Below, piece after piece: positions 11,102 to 24,901 of a DNA stretch of 64,000 bases; within the stretch, counting starts at the first letter, position 1, and the number at the start of each line of letters is the position of its first letter. Location: NCBI RefSeq assembly GCF_037975245.1, contig NC_092571.1:3985001-4049000 (forward strand), read 5' to 3'. Below the pieces are notes generated by a model. That model was not told the origin of the DNA. It saw only the letters and a program-made list of their open reading frames with translations, and searched no databases. Position numbers and translations under genes: made by a program. The DNA comes from Apostichopus japonicus. Taxonomy: Eukaryota; Echinodermata; Holothuroidea; Aspidochirotida; Stichopodidae.

Positions 11102-13419
11102 TAGGGCTGTAACGGTTAAACGGTTAATCGACCGAACGGCCGGATAAACGTCCGCCTTACATCGTATAAGTTTAACCGTTTTTGTAATGCCAATTACGCA
11201 GTCGCAACGGCGCGTCTTCACATCACTTTATTCCCGAAATAGACCGCAACATTTGCTTGCCGAAAATCACGTAACAATTGCAAACTTTATCACGCATTCA
11301 TACAAAAGATTTTTTTAAGATTGGCGGTACGATTGAAGGGATTACCAAGCGGTATGCGACCCGTGAAGCGCCTATTGTTACCCCGTTCGACAACGTGGCG
11401 AGTCTGCATCTAATCCTTTCAAATCTATATTGTATTTAAGCAGTGAACGTTTTCTTTATTATGATGTAATTTCAGTTCAGTGTTCTATAAGGTGCGAGAT
11501 TCCATTCAACAGACTCAGTAATCCCACAAAGAAAACATTTGTCTGCTGGAAATCCCCGCATCGTTTTCTTGCATTCGCGACAAGTTTATACTCAATGCAC
11601 AACGTATACACTTGACTAAAAAAAACTCTGAAAATCAGTAGAGAAATAACCAATTGTGTACGAAAAGTAAGTTGGTACACCTTTCAAATTTTACGAAAGA
11701 TCGAGCAAAAAACTTTCGAAAAATTCACGCGAAACTGGCATATCGTGCTAAATGCAACTAATGTCATGTAAACAAGGCTCTAGTACACTCAATTATGAAT
11801 AAAACGTAAGAACACATCTGGTGTTAAGCGGCGAAAAAGTATTTTCTAGAAATTACGGAGAAAATAATATCCTACCATAGTTTAGTGTATAGCAAATAGC
11901 CTAACCACCTCGTCGGTTACGGATCTCACGTAACTACAAAAACACAACTAATTGTATATTGCGAAGTTTACGTTTTCTACAAGAACATGGAAACAATATT
12001 AAGCATTTAGTTAATCATGCCAAGTGGCCTTAAACATGTGATTACAAGGTTTACTTTCATGTATCATGTGGAATAGATTGTCTTGTTCATGCGGAGGAGT
12101 CAGTTGCCTGTTTTACTTACCTAGCTGCTACGGGGATCATATTTTACCTACTTTTCTTAAACGTCTAAGATAATAATTCTCATAACTTAACCGAACCTTT
12201 ACTGACTGACCTTATTAATTCTAGACCATGAAACGTTCCTTGGCAACATGCCAAAAAATTGTTAACAACAGGTGTTAGACAGGGGATGAGCTAACAGTTG
12301 TTTGGCATGGTACCTTGGAAAATGTAGCCTACCGTAGTATAGTGCAAGCTATTGTTAGGCAGTCCAGGAATGGGGCTTTGCCGAACGTTGTTTCATAAAA
12401 TCGCATGTTTTTTAAGTTAAACTTTTTAATGATTGTAAGACAGATAGATCTCTTTTCATTTTATAACAAAATATGGCTACTCTAACTTGTCATTTCAAAA
12501 TTTTCATCAGTTTCGTGACAATTTAAATAAAAAAAAAGGTGTCAGTATTTTGCATCCACAGCTGCGAATATTTTATCGCCAGACGCGCCAAATTTTCCGG
12601 GGCGTTAACCCCTGGACCCCCACAAGGGGTTCCATCACATTACCCCACCGGGGGACTACCCCACGCCATTATGCTAGGCGTGCTAATGTGTTTGCTGCGC
12701 GAACTCCTGCGGGAAATCGACAGGGTGTCAACGGGGAATTTTACAATGTTTTCCACACTTCCCCCCTACCCTCTGCCTATCCCGCCACAATGCACAAATT
12801 CAATATATCTGTGACCCATTGTTGTACTTGTAATTGCGTAGGCCTAGCCCTACTACCGTACACTTCTGTAGTAATCGCTTCCTAACAACCGACTTTCCTA
12901 ACCTTGGCCTAGCTGGTGAAAGCCTTGTAGTCTAACACTCCATATGATCGCGAACTTCAATACACAATGCCAATATTAAGTAGGCCTAGTAATATTAGGC
13001 TTATAACTTCCATACAATGCCTGCGCTATTACAGTAGGGGCTACGCAATTAACGAAGAAATATTTGCTTCAAATATCTCTGTAACAGTTACCGATGAACT
13101 GAAAGAGAAACAAAAATGTGTTTAAAACTTCATGAAAACGCGCGATTCGTCTTTTTCAATGCAACGATCGTCAAAACTAAGCAAATACAACCAAATTCTT
13201 GACATACGCGTTACGAAAAAACAATACTTGCAGCGCTATTTTGAGAATGTACTTCCGCATGAAAAGTGGTGGCGCTCTTTCGGAATTATAATCTGAGCTA
13301 TATAACTGATTTTCAGCTCTTATTTTGAGGCAACAACACGGGTTACGTGTAAACGTTAACCGTTCGGTTAATAGAAACGGTTAACCGGTTAGTGAATTAA
13401 CCGGAATGACACAGCCCTA
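11102..13419. mobile_element. hAT-like non-autonomous element, 2318 bp, perfect 8-bp target duplication
   Basis: The left end is TAGGGCTGTAACGGTTAAAC and the right end closes with ACAGCCCTA preceded by the inverted TTAACCGTT/AACCGGTTA motifs. Both sides carry ATATATAC (11094-11101 and 13420-13427), a perfect 8-bp target duplication. The TAGGGCTGT terminus and 8-bp duplication are hAT characters. The subterminal regions hold multiple AACGGTTAA motifs in both orientations, which are typical transposase binding arrays. The interior has only short frames and no recognisable transposase or BED finger, so it would depend on a related element for movement. Confidence 0.85.
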
Positions 13420-13617
13420 ATATATACCACGTATATCTACTACGTAATTCTGTTATATACCCTTCGGAATTACCTCCACTTTTGAGGGGAAATTTTACCC
13501 TTTAAATGAACGATTTTTTTTTTGTAACTTCGGAATTGAAAAGTTTATGAGGTTTTCTCTTAACTCGAAATAATCATTCCTCAAAGGAAGTGAAATTGAT
13601 TGAACAAGAAGACCCTA

Positions 13618-13670
13618 GACTTAGGTTTACCTGGTGTCAGGTAAACCTATCCCCGAGGTAAACCTAAGTC
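13618..13670. repeat. Perfect 15-bp inverted repeat with an inner palindrome
   Basis: GACTTAGGTTTACCT (13618-13632) is matched exactly by its reverse complement at 13656-13670. Within it, GGTTTACCTGGTGTCAGGTAAACC forms a second, overlapping hairpin. It lies 39 bp before a long TA tract. Confidence 0.8.
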
Positions 13671-13705
13671 CCAGCTATCATGCGTTGAAGTAAACAAATA
13701 TACCA

Positions 13706-15500
<1,795 letters not shown>

Positions 15501-16165
15501 AGATAAATCAATTTCAATTTAATAATATGCAAACAATCATGTCTAGTATTATTTAAAATAAAAATACAACATGAAACATCCCTTAAAATGAGGTGTAGGA
15601 TGCGGTGACCATACAATCAAGAATTTTAAAAGAGCTTCTTGATTATAACATTGATTCATCTCAGGTCACCTTATCACACCCAAATCTCACATCTAAACAC
15701 CTACTATAGCACGTCATGCCTAACCAACAATTGTTTTCTTATTTACCCAAGGCTACATGTATACAAACACTATCATTTGAAGCAAGAACAAACAATCAAT
15801 TACAATTAAAACATTCACAAAGATTATGTGTTAAGCAATATTTAAATTAATACACAAAATGAAAAAGCTCCATATAGGGTGGGAATGACAATACCACCGA
15901 ACACCTTATAAATACCACCTGTCTACTCACAACAATTTTCCTAGTTTAACCAAGAGTATACCTTCTCCCCATAGACAAAATAGGTGTATACAACAAAGTA
16001 TCATATGAAGCAAGTACAAACAATCAATTACACTTTAAATATATACAAATATTATGTGTTACCATTATTTGAAATAATTAATCTCAACACCACATAGCAT
16101 CCCATGTGTACTGTCAGTCTACTAGCAACGATTTACCTAGTGATCCAAGAGTGTAACCCCTGCCC
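15501..16165. repeat. Degenerate ~228-bp tandem repeat, about 3 copies
   Basis: GAAGCAAG-ACAAACAATCAATTAC at about 15778 recurs at about 16006. Each copy is followed by ATTATGTGTTA and later by TCTACT, ACAATT and CCAAGAGTGTA-like segments. A weaker copy precedes (AAACAATCATG near 15530). Divergence is high. Confidence 0.6.
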
Positions 16166-16507
16166 CAGATTTAAAAGAATATTTAAAGGGCTTTTCCCAT
16201 GGAGGAATATATTTTCAACAAAATACAAATTTGCTACCCTCTCACCCCCTCAAAAAATGTTTTAAAGTTACATTTTTCAATGCATTACTTTTTTATCAGT
16301 AACTCCCAACCTAATGAACGATGCTGAATCTACACCAGGCCTAGCAAAGAATTCCAAATCTTAAAAACAAACATGCAGTTAGATTGTGCTTCCAAGCTTT
16401 CGTATAGTCGCTTTTACATGCTAATTTTCTTTCCTGCTATCGTATAGTAGCTGTGCTGGATTCGCTTAATGTTGCATGTCCATGTGAGACCGCTTGGGGT
16501 TAATCAT

Positions 16508-16792
16508 CTATTGCCTAGCGACTTTTGTTACAAAGGTTATCAACTTAGCTGGTACCTTTTTATTGTCAGTGATTTCAAAAATCTCCTTTTGTACATATGT
16601 CAATGTACAGTTACATGATCTCGGGTATTCAATATTGACACAATAAAACATACTGATGAGATGAATGAGACTGTCCACAGAATCACCTTCCTTGAGCACT
16701 TGGGACTCAGCAGCAATGGCACATGTACTTTCACTGATTATAACTGTTGGGGTTGACACTGACTCTGCAATCTTTTGAAATTCGTTTGAAGT
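16508..16792 (-). CDS. SAMD3-like terminal exon
   Basis: Acceptor TCATTTTCAG precedes; 95 codons including the TAG stop, fully open. It contains a PTVIIS strand and a hydrophobic helix VDSLIHLISMFYCVNIEYP that aligns with the end of SAMD3. The phase-0 junction with exon 2 agrees. Confidence 0.65.
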   Translation of the reverse strand, partial: TSNEFQKIAESVSTPTVIISESTCAIAAESQVLKEGDSVDSLIHLISMFYCVNIEYPRSCNCTLTYVQKEIFEITDNKKVPAKLITFVTKVARQ

Positions 16793-19170
16793 CTGAAATG
16801 AATAAAAACAATACATACAAAATGTCATAATGCAACAGGTTTATAATGACAGGATAAGACATATCTTTCTCTTTGCAGTGCATTACACTTGGTCCATGCT
16901 TGGACAATTATCCTTCCCATACCCCATATGTGCGCATCCCTATATGACTTGGTGCTTCTATGGTACGTTTTACCCATAGTAAGAGGATATACAAGCAACT
17001 AAACTTTAATCATAAAATGGGATGTAGTTCTTGTTGTCATGCTGGAAGACTATAAATAAAGAAATATGCAAGAAAGGTTATGATTTACACACAAACGCTT
17101 TAAGTCATTGAGGAGTTGACTACAATGGATGCAATAAGTATATTGTGAAGGTGGAAGGGGCTTCGGATGGTTAATCCCACCCTGAATCTACACCTGCATA
17201 AGATATGCTATTTTACTCAGAACATGAAACAGGTGATACCAAACATGCCATGATCACAAATATTCTTTTCCAACTTTGATCTTACATTTGTGTAGGAAAC
17301 GAACTCTTCTTCATTTTCCCGTAGCAGCAATGGTAGCAACTGTAATCCTGCTTTATTCTGTTCCTCTCTTCTGTCTACCTCAGAGCTTCTAATATTCCTG
17401 GAATAATAACAATGGTGAAGAACACAATATGATAGTTTGCATCATGCATAGTTTTACGTTTGATACACGATTCATGATTTTAAGAAGGGTAAAAAATAAC
17501 ATAAGTACATGCAATGAACATAGCAGCAGGTTGGCACATGAAATAAAGAAATGTGGTCTTTGCCTTTGTAACGTTTTGGATTTCCTCAATCGCAACAAAA
17601 AAGGACATTTTTGCACCCTTAGGGGACTAATATTTCATGTAAGGGATGATAGGTTTTTTGAAAGGTACTAGTCTAAGATCTGTTTGTGATTTAGAAGATA
17701 AAAATGAACGCAAAAGAACACTCTATTACGCATTCCTATTTATTTACCTTTGAACGATTTCTTGGGGTCTGTGGCAGGTATAGTCTGTCCACACTGGAGT
17801 GGGGATCGTTGGGAGCGTAAAGCTTTTGAAGGGGGCATAAGGCTAAACACCCAAGCCTCCTGTTAGGTCTACAACACTGGTAGAGATTAAACTGACTGAA
17901 ATTCAAGTTGAAGACTTACCTGTCACACCTGTGTAGAATTTCTTTGATCTTGTCATGTTTAGGACCACTCTTGACACTCTTGAGGTAGCATCTTCCCAGT
18001 AAGGTGATACTTTTGGCCAATCTAGGAAACTTTGATACTTTCTTGGTACAATCAATGTTCACCAAACGAGTCATCTCATTGCTAATTTCTTCTGTTAGCA
18101 GAAGAGCAGGATACTCTTGAAGTAAGTCTTTAACAAGTGGTTTATTGGTTAAATATGCCCTTCGTTGTGGATATGTTTTATCCATAAGTTTCTCGATCAA
18201 AATCAAGTTTTTGGCCCGTTTCTTAGACATCTCCTTTTTCATGGTTTCTTTATGTCTTTTCAGAGAGGTATCATCTTCAGTGGATGGTATCACTGGCAGG
18301 AAATTTAATTCCCCTTTGCAGGGCCTCTTGAAAACATCCTTTTGTAGAATGCTCTCTTTTCTTTTAAGAGGCGCATTTTTTAATGAGAGACTTGAATCTT
18401 TCATCCTCAGTGATTTCAATTTATTGTTAAGGGCCGCAGTCCAAGTATCATAACCTGAGCCAATGCGCTCCCTTAAGTAAGGATATTTTGTTATTAGCTG
18501 TTTAGCTATTCTCCTTTTCATGTGCATATCTGGGTACTTGTTTTTTTTTTGTACAGAAAGTCTCCAAGATGATTGAGTAGTTCATGTTTTTGGGCCCACA
18601 GTAGTTGTTCTTCATTTTCAAGCTTGTTCTGCAAAGTCATGCTAAACTTGATACAAAGTAACTGAATATCCCAACTATTATCATCAGAACTGCCAGCTTT
18701 TTCAGTTACACTAATCATTTTGTTTGATTCTTCAGTGGTCTCTTGTTTGGTATTTGGAACATCTTCAATCACACCTGCACAAAGTTCTGGTGGAGTCATA
18801 TCTATTCCAAATCAAGTGATCCAACTGTAAGCTCAATGGAAGCTTTATCACTCTCATCATCAGACACACAAGAACTAGATGCACTAGTTGCAGAACAATT
18901 AAAATTGAGTTTGTCAGTTCCTATCAAGGGCTCTAAAGGTTGAAGAGTGCTAAGTTTAATCTTGCTCTTGTCTAAAATTTTGGTTCCAAGCTCAAGGTCA
19001 ACCCATGACTTAAAATCCTCATCAAAGTACTGGAAAAATGTTTCTTCTGATGAAAATGGAACACTCATCATTATGCAGAGAGCATTGCATAATGACTCAG
19101 TGAACAGTGTATCTTCATTTTCTAGTTCAATTACTTTCCTAGAATGACCATACTCAACAAGAATTTACAT
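16508..19170 (-). CDS. SAMD3-like gene (possibly a pseudogene), three coding exons visible
   Basis: Minus-strand exons 17920-19167, 17286-17397 and 16508-16792 are joined by GT/AG introns (522 and 493 bp) with agreeing phase. The N-terminal part resembles the PB1-like domain found in invertebrate and fish SAMD3-like proteins. The rest matches the C-terminal half of human SAMD3 in order: a YP...YP-L segment with W (GYDTWTAALN), a KPLVKDLLQEYPALL segment, LLPLLLRENEEEFVS, and a C-terminal VDSLIHLISMFYCVNIEYP stretch. Function of this family is not established. Three lesions lie in the first exon: ATG followed directly by TAA, a frameshift near 18800 and a frameshift in a 10-A homopolymer at 18541-18550. 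Downstream exons are intact. It could be a pseudogene, or a gene whose start lies in another exon with sequence errors; I lean to recent decay. Confidence 0.65.
17286..17397 (-). CDS. SAMD3-like exon 2
   Basis: 112 bp, preceded by TTATTCCAG and followed by GTAAG. With the two bases carried from the previous exon it gives 38 complete codons, ending LLRENEEEFVSYTN. The L-L-P-L-L motif aligns with the LLLPDVF region of SAMD3. Confidence 0.65.
17920..19167 (-). CDS. SAMD3-like first visible exon, three reading frames
   Basis: Frame A (about 19164-18802) gives the PB1-like segment, with FFQYFDEDFKSWVDLE and a C-terminal acidic, serine-rich linker, ending in TAG. Frame B (18799 to about 18541) continues MTPPELCAGVIEDV and a helical segment to a lysine run. 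Frame C (about 18541-17920) carries the YPDMHMKRRIAKQLITKYPYL segment onward. The B-to-C break falls in ten consecutive A's, where one extra A would restore the frame, so a sequencing or assembly error is likely there. The A-to-B break has no homopolymer. The exon ends GACAG followed by GTAAGT, a strong donor. Confidence 0.6.
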
Positions 19171-21344
19171 GGTGGTGGGTAATGTTGATAACACAAAGTG
19201 GTGATAGTTTTAGCTCCAACACGTTTTGGGAAACAAAATAAAACACCAAATTTTGAAATATACCTTGGCAAACTGACACCTCATGAAATACCAGCAGAAA
19301 GTCAATTCTATGATAAACATCAGCATTCCCCTATCAAGTTATTGCTTATTGTTACAAAATTATATGAAGCCACACCCGCTCATTAATATGCTAATATATC
19401 AAATTTAACAGACATCAACACATTAACGTTTTTACTTAACTACACGATACCAACTTTCACTAAAATGGGAACTGTGGTTTTCGAGTAGGCTAACAAAATG
19501 TATAGTTTTCAGGTTTGACCCAGTGACCTCATTAATATTCATGATATAACTACCAAAACAATAATGTTCTTGCACTCACTAAACATAATGCATCTACATA
19601 GTGAATGTGATGAACATCGCGCATTCCCTAGTTGAGTAATCCTGACCCTTAGCTACAAGGGTACATATACATGCATCCAAACACACATAAATCTGAATGC
19701 ATCGTTTCCTTTTGCTTTCAGCAGCAAGGAACCCCAAAGTTGTAAGCCTAAGCCTTATTTACTTTTAAGCCTCCATCCACATTTTCTAAATTTTTAAAAC
19801 AGGAGGACCTGCTTTCTTTGTACATTTTTTGACCTAGTTATATATGCACAATTACCTTTTGTTTACAAAAGTCTAACCATATAACACCAAAACTAAGAGG
19901 GAGTATGTGTTTACTCTAAGGTGATATTAAACTATAAAGGCTACACTTAGGCCTGCTTTATTTTAGGAATAGATAAGCCTAACGTTTGTAATTGTATTAC
20001 AATACTCTCATCGTAGTAAGCTAGCTACAGTATACGCGTTTCATTGTGTAGCATATATCCTAACAAATAACATAGGGGTTAGTATACGGGCTAAGGTACT
20101 ACAGATGCTGTACGCTCCTGCAAGCCTAACCATCTCCACCGCATCAGCGAACCCGACGTGACGAAGTCTACCACGAAAATACAGAATTTATCAAAAACTT
20201 TGAAAGAAATGCGATTCCCTTTTGTTGAGTATATCCTACTGTATCATGAAAGAGCTAAGATACTTGATTTGATGGGTGCAAACTGTTTAAAATTCAAGAA
20301 ATTTACCTCGTTGGTAACCAAGTTTGGTTCGAATGTGGCCGTTGGCGTGTATGTCGCGATCGATGGGTTAACGAAAACCGGGTTTACGTATTCTAACGTG
20401 TGTTAACATTAATCGTATGTGCGCTTTTGTCAACACCAAAAAAGCTTGCAGAGATAAACATTACCTGTTGGACAGAGTAACAGTAACTTTCCGGATAATA
20501 TGGTAAAACGTTTATCCGTATATTCAGTAATAGAAAAGCGTTCTGATAGATTTTCGTTCAACCAGCTAAAGTTTTCCTTTCTTACCCGTAAATAAGGGCA
20601 AACCTTGCACTCGATGTTGGTTTTAGAATAATCGAATTGTGATCTAAACTAAGAAAAATCCTCTCCCTCTGTAAACAATAATCCAAATCAAGACAAACGT
20701 TAACGATTTTTTTTTACAGTGTGTGATCGGCATCGTTCTAATCGTGAACACCAAGTCAGTAACTGATTTCTGAATAGTTGAAATTTAAGAAATATCACAA
20801 ATAATTCTGAAAAAGATAAGGTTCTAATGGATATTTGGATAATCTGCAGTTTGAGGCAAGCCATCTTTTTATGTTATCATAACAAGGAAATAAACAAGAA
20901 AAAGCAAAACAGTTGACAGTGCAGTTTGCGCTAGAAGTTATCTGTTCTGGCAGTTCGATTCTCAATAAAAAAATTAAAAAAAAACATTTAAAGAGGCCAT
21001 GACACGAAAAATCCAACTTATCGAGAGTAACTTCCTCTGAATCTATGAGAAAATCTATGTACAAAACTATCCTCATCACCTTGAAAACCTCAAGGACTAT
21101 TTAGAAATTAACGTTTTAATATTCACATCCGAAAATAGATATCTGAAAATGCGATTTCAAAACAAGACAATGATGACTTCATGTTAGGAACACAAGTGCC
21201 AAGCCCAGGCACGTACCGGATGCGCGACAATCATACCGTCACACATACACGCACATTTACACTGAGAGAATAACCACTGTATAACGCTATATCGTTAGAA
21301 ATTTCAAGTTTGTTTTACAAAATGTTGTTAAATATCCGAGAGAA
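19171..21344. other. Gene-free stretch upstream of the SAMD3-like gene
   Basis: Short frames only (20158-20406 plus is an unrecognised 82-codon frame). A promoter or first exon of the minus-strand SAMD3-like gene might lie here, but I see no decisive motif. Confidence 0.45.
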
Positions 21345-21552
21345 ATGCCCGTCCGTTGTGTTGTTGGGGGCTGCACAAAATATATCCCATGCAATTAGCC
21401 TTCATCGATGGTCGAAAGACGAAAAAAATTCGGCGATTATGACCAAGTTAGTGCACAACACCAGCGCCGATTTCACTGGGCCTAGCCAGTATGCAGCTCC
21501 GTATGAAGCGAACACTTCACGGAAGCATACTACGATCCCTCCTTTTTTATGA
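21345..21552 (+). pseudogene. THAP-type zinc finger domain, frameshifted
   Basis: From ATG at 21345 the frame reads MPVRCVVGGCTKY, the classic start of a THAP domain with its first C-x4-C pair. A second frame then gives SLHRWSKDEKN and ADFTGPSQYAA, the conserved middle of THAP domains. The closing SEHFTEAY, with the His ligand, is in the first frame again. The Trp expected in the middle is absent. The THAP fold is a C2CH DNA-binding finger found in P-element-type transposases and in host regulators; the fragment alone does not say which. Two frameshifts and internal stops make it a relic. Confidence 0.7.
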
Positions 21553-21772
21553 AATAAAACAAATGGACTTAAACAATTCGACATAAAAGAATCGTTCTTC
21601 TGTCAAGTAATCCACTTTAAAACTACTTTGAAGACCAGATCGGGGAACAGGAAACCTCCAATGGGGCAAGTGGCGATCCTTAGGAGGTAGCGCGCCGAGC
21701 ACTAGTAGTACTAGTATTAGCGTTACTCCACTGAAGTCGCAATAGACGAAGAGATGTTGCTGTATCATCTAT

Positions 21773-22174
21773 CAGGGTTGTTCAACCTTTTGCAGAGGAG
21801 GGCCACATGGAAAGATTATGATGAAGGAGGGGGCCGCATGAACCCTACGCTCGATTTTTCGATTTTTTGCCCGAAGCCCAAGGCAACAAAATGTGAGCAC
21901 TGCGCGCGGAGCGCACTGATTTATTTTCCTTCCTGATAAAGCAGATGAATAAAGTCCAGCCGCCCCCCCCCCCCTCCGCTGAGAGTGTCACATAAACTGA
22001 CCTGTATCCAGTTTTTTGGACCCAGAAGGTTCGAATGATTGATTATATAGCTTCAAATTGTTATCAATAAATCTGCTCACTAAAATTTCGCACCGTAGAG
22101 CATCTCTGGCGGGCCGGACGCAACCCTGCGGCGGGCCGGACTGTGGCCCGCGGGCCGTAGGCTGGACAACTCTG
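21773..22174. mobile_element. hAT-like MITE, 402 bp, TIR CAGGGTTGTTCAACCT
   Basis: The left end CAGGGTTGTTCAACCTT pairs with the right end GGCTGGACAACTCTG as imperfect inverted repeats. This CAGGGTTGTCCAA-type terminus is characteristic of hAT MITEs. The flanks TCATCTAT and ATCTAAAT suggest a degraded duplication. The interior has C-runs and GGGCCGG motifs and no gene. Confidence 0.6.
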
Positions 22175-23218
22175 ATCTAAATTAACACCCCTTCATTGCT
22201 CTGTTGTATACTAATAAGCTATGAGGTTAGCTTCAGAAGTAATGGGTTCCATCTTCTTGTGAAAAATCTCAGTGCCCCAATTTATTTCTGGAATATGCTG
22301 GATCAGTTAGTCAATCGTTATAGTGACAAATTAATTAGAATAATCCAGAAGCAAATACAATAAAGGGTAATTTAAACAAGAAACACTGCCCGACGCAACT
22401 CACATGCAAAAATGTTACCCACGCACGACGACACGTACAACACTGTCGGTAACTTGAAACACAGCATCACACACATCTAAACATTCGAAGACCATTAATA
22501 GGGTGTACTGCTGAGTTTCTGAAGAAAGATTGTAAAACAAAACAACTGCTGCTGAAGAAACAAAGTCTAAACATTCAAGAGTTCTGCTGCCTCTATTGGT
22601 CTTTATTATAACTTTTCTGTCAAATATCATTGGTTATATTAATATTTTGGCTTCCAGATTAAAGGTACGAAGCAAACATGTCTCGGAGGTAAATACCCCT
22701 GAAAAGGTCAATGCCCGTTCCCTGATGCACATATTATATGACATCACGGTCACGCCAATACTTGTGTCCAAATGCTTCAAAACATGCCTTTTCTTTCATT
22801 GTTGATGTTGGGTCTGGAAAAATTTTGGTTTTACAAACCCTCAGATGGCCGGAAACGGCCCTTCCCGAGTGTTCATTCTGGTTCCCTGGCCTCTTGCTAA
22901 CTTGAGACACCTCAATTTGTATGTAGAAAAAGGGCACATTTTTAACACTGAGGAAAAGTGGGGGGCACGTGCCCCCTGTGCTCCCCCCGGTTTCGCCGCC
23001 CTTGCTTACATCCCCGAGCCAAACTTTCAGTATGCAACCAAACCTACTACTACTATAAAGTATATGTACATGTATGAATACATAGCCAACACATTGTACA
23101 TATGGTTTGTAAGTTACCGTAACACAACGCACAACACGGTTTAAGGAGTTCCGCGAATTCCAACAACACATGCACAGAATGGACTGGATTTTGTTTTTAA
23201 GTGCTTCGTTAATCAATT
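22175..23218. other. Gene-free stretch with a transposon-derived fragment
   Basis: Apart from short frames, 22820-23000 contains the GATGGCCGGAAACGGC...CTTCCCGAG segment found in the 840-bp elements and a GGGGGGCACGTGCCCCC palindrome followed by CCCCCCGG. This is probably a degraded transposon end. No exon was recognised. Confidence 0.5.
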
Positions 23219-23223
23219 CTTAC

Positions 23224-23498
23224 CACGTTGTATGTTCCTTGCAATCGTTTCGAATGGGTTTCTTCTTCGATATGTTGTGGAGCTTCAATTTTGGCTCGTT
23301 TACCAGGCTCGAACTGATACGGTTCTAACACCTCAGGTCCACCCTCAACGTTCGGTTCAATATTGGCATGATCATCGCCTTCACTCTCTGCTTCGAATAT
23401 GAGAAAGGGCACTCTAATTATAGCCCAATTTCACTGCCTGGTGAAGAACCACTATCACTTTGAACTTCGGTTGCCGCAATTGGTTCTGGATCCGCCAT
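23224..23498 (-). CDS. Candidate first exon of an unidentified gene, frameshifted
   Basis: From ATG at 23498 the frame reads MADPEPIAATEVQSDSGSSP and stops after about 28 codons. A second frame then gives VPFLIFEAESEGDD, an acidic linker, LEPYQFEPGKRAKIEA and KRLQGTYNV up to a good donor (GTG|GTAAG at 23223). The PY-FEP-type motif after an acidic N-terminus resembles N-termini of invertebrate proteins with a C-terminal P2X7-like cysteine domain, but that downstream domain was not found here, so the identity is only a guess. Twin CRE sites lie about 145-155 bp upstream. The frame break could be an error or decay. Confidence 0.4.
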
Positions 23499-23641
23499 TT
23501 CACGGGAAATTTTGATTTGATTTCGCACTTGTGATCGGTGTTTTGTTAAGTAACTACTAGTGGTATGTGTACTTGTCTAATGTGTACGTGAATGGTATGT
23601 TCGGAGGATCGTCAACAGCGACAACAAACGTGTTCATATTA

Positions 23642-23659
23642 TGACGTCACATGACGTCA
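23642..23659. promoter_or_regulatory. Two perfect CRE (CREB/ATF) palindromes
   Basis: TGACGTCA occurs at 23642-23649 and again at 23652-23659, centre to centre 10 bp, about one helical turn. They lie upstream of the minus-strand ATG at 23498. CREB/ATF factors bind this palindrome in animals. Two full sites at this spacing are unlikely by chance, and promoter function is inferred from position. Confidence 0.6.
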
Positions 23660-24053
23660 TGCGAATCGGATAATTTTCGAGTAAACAAAGTTTCAAACGC
23701 CGAAGAGGGTAAATTCATTCTCAATTTTCGACTTGAAAAATCAAGTTTTAAACTGGCAGATTGGTTGATAGATGTTCTAGAGAACATTCTTTGATGGATC
23801 CCAAAAATATAGGCATTGTAGAATAACCGCTCCCTTGTAATTGAGAAATGTACAGCTTGTTATAAGTAACATTTATAACATACGAACATGATCTGTCCGT
23901 CTGTCTGTGAAGAAAGACAACCATGAAACTAACTGTGTGAGTAAATGCGCAAGGACAGTTGAATATTAAAATACCAATGAATTATGAAATAAAATATTTG
24001 CAAACGACATACCGCTTTATCATGATAATGAAGATAATTTTTTTTGCTCCGAA

Positions 24054-24893
24054 CATGGGCGGCGATCCTGGGGGGGGGGAAGGGGGGATATATCCCCCAT
24101 GAAAATGGGTGGAGGGGATGTAATACACCATATCCCCCCCACCAAATGCCAGGGATAAGAATATTTTCATGCCTTTATATGCATTATCGTGAATGTACGG
24201 CTCTTTTTTAGCTTCATTTCTCGCCTACCATAAACGCAGTGCGATCTTTTCAAATAAACCGTCTTTATAAAGCAAGAATAGTTGACTGTAGGCTTCATTG
24301 GCCCTATAACAACAAAATGTATTATTGCGCCCACGGTATTGATATAGTACATATATGCACCCTCATAGTATTCATATAGGCCCTATAGTAGGCCTACACA
24401 CGTACATGTTCCCTCGAACCGCTGAGAATCTCATGTTACCAGGGTAATGCTTAATACACGTTTCACCTGGATGCCCTAGCAATCGGTCCCTAGGAATGTA
24501 ACTATGTGTAATTGTGTATTGCATGTGTATAGGCCTATAATAGCCTGCATGAGGCCATTTTCTTCATCGAATAATATAAAAGAGCTCTCGAACATTCTAA
24601 CGTAGCGCCTGAAACAAGATTGACAGGGGCAATTTCCCCAAAATAACACCCGAAATTTAAAAAAAAAAAGTATTTTGGATCCTGATTATGAGATATTTCG
24701 GACATAATATCCCTATTTTAAAGTTGGGTATATGCCGCTTGGAAACCTCGGGAAGTGCCGTTTCCGGCCATCTAGAGGGTTTGTAAATCCCAAAATTTTA
24801 TTGTACGCTTCGCGCCAACTCATGGTGGCGCTACGCTTAGATAGTCAACAAGGTCATATCCCCCCCACTCGGAAGTACGGATCGCCGCCCATG
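24054..24893 (-). mobile_element. hAT-like non-autonomous element, 840 bp, copy 2
   Basis: Ends are CATGGGCGGCGATCC and its inverted complement. GCTCCGAA flanks both sides (24046-24053 and 24894-24901), a perfect 8-bp target duplication. Length equals copy 1 (2682-3521) exactly; sequence matches copy 1 in reverse orientation with few differences. No transposase. Confidence 0.9.
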
Positions 24894-24901
24894 GCTCCGA
24901 A

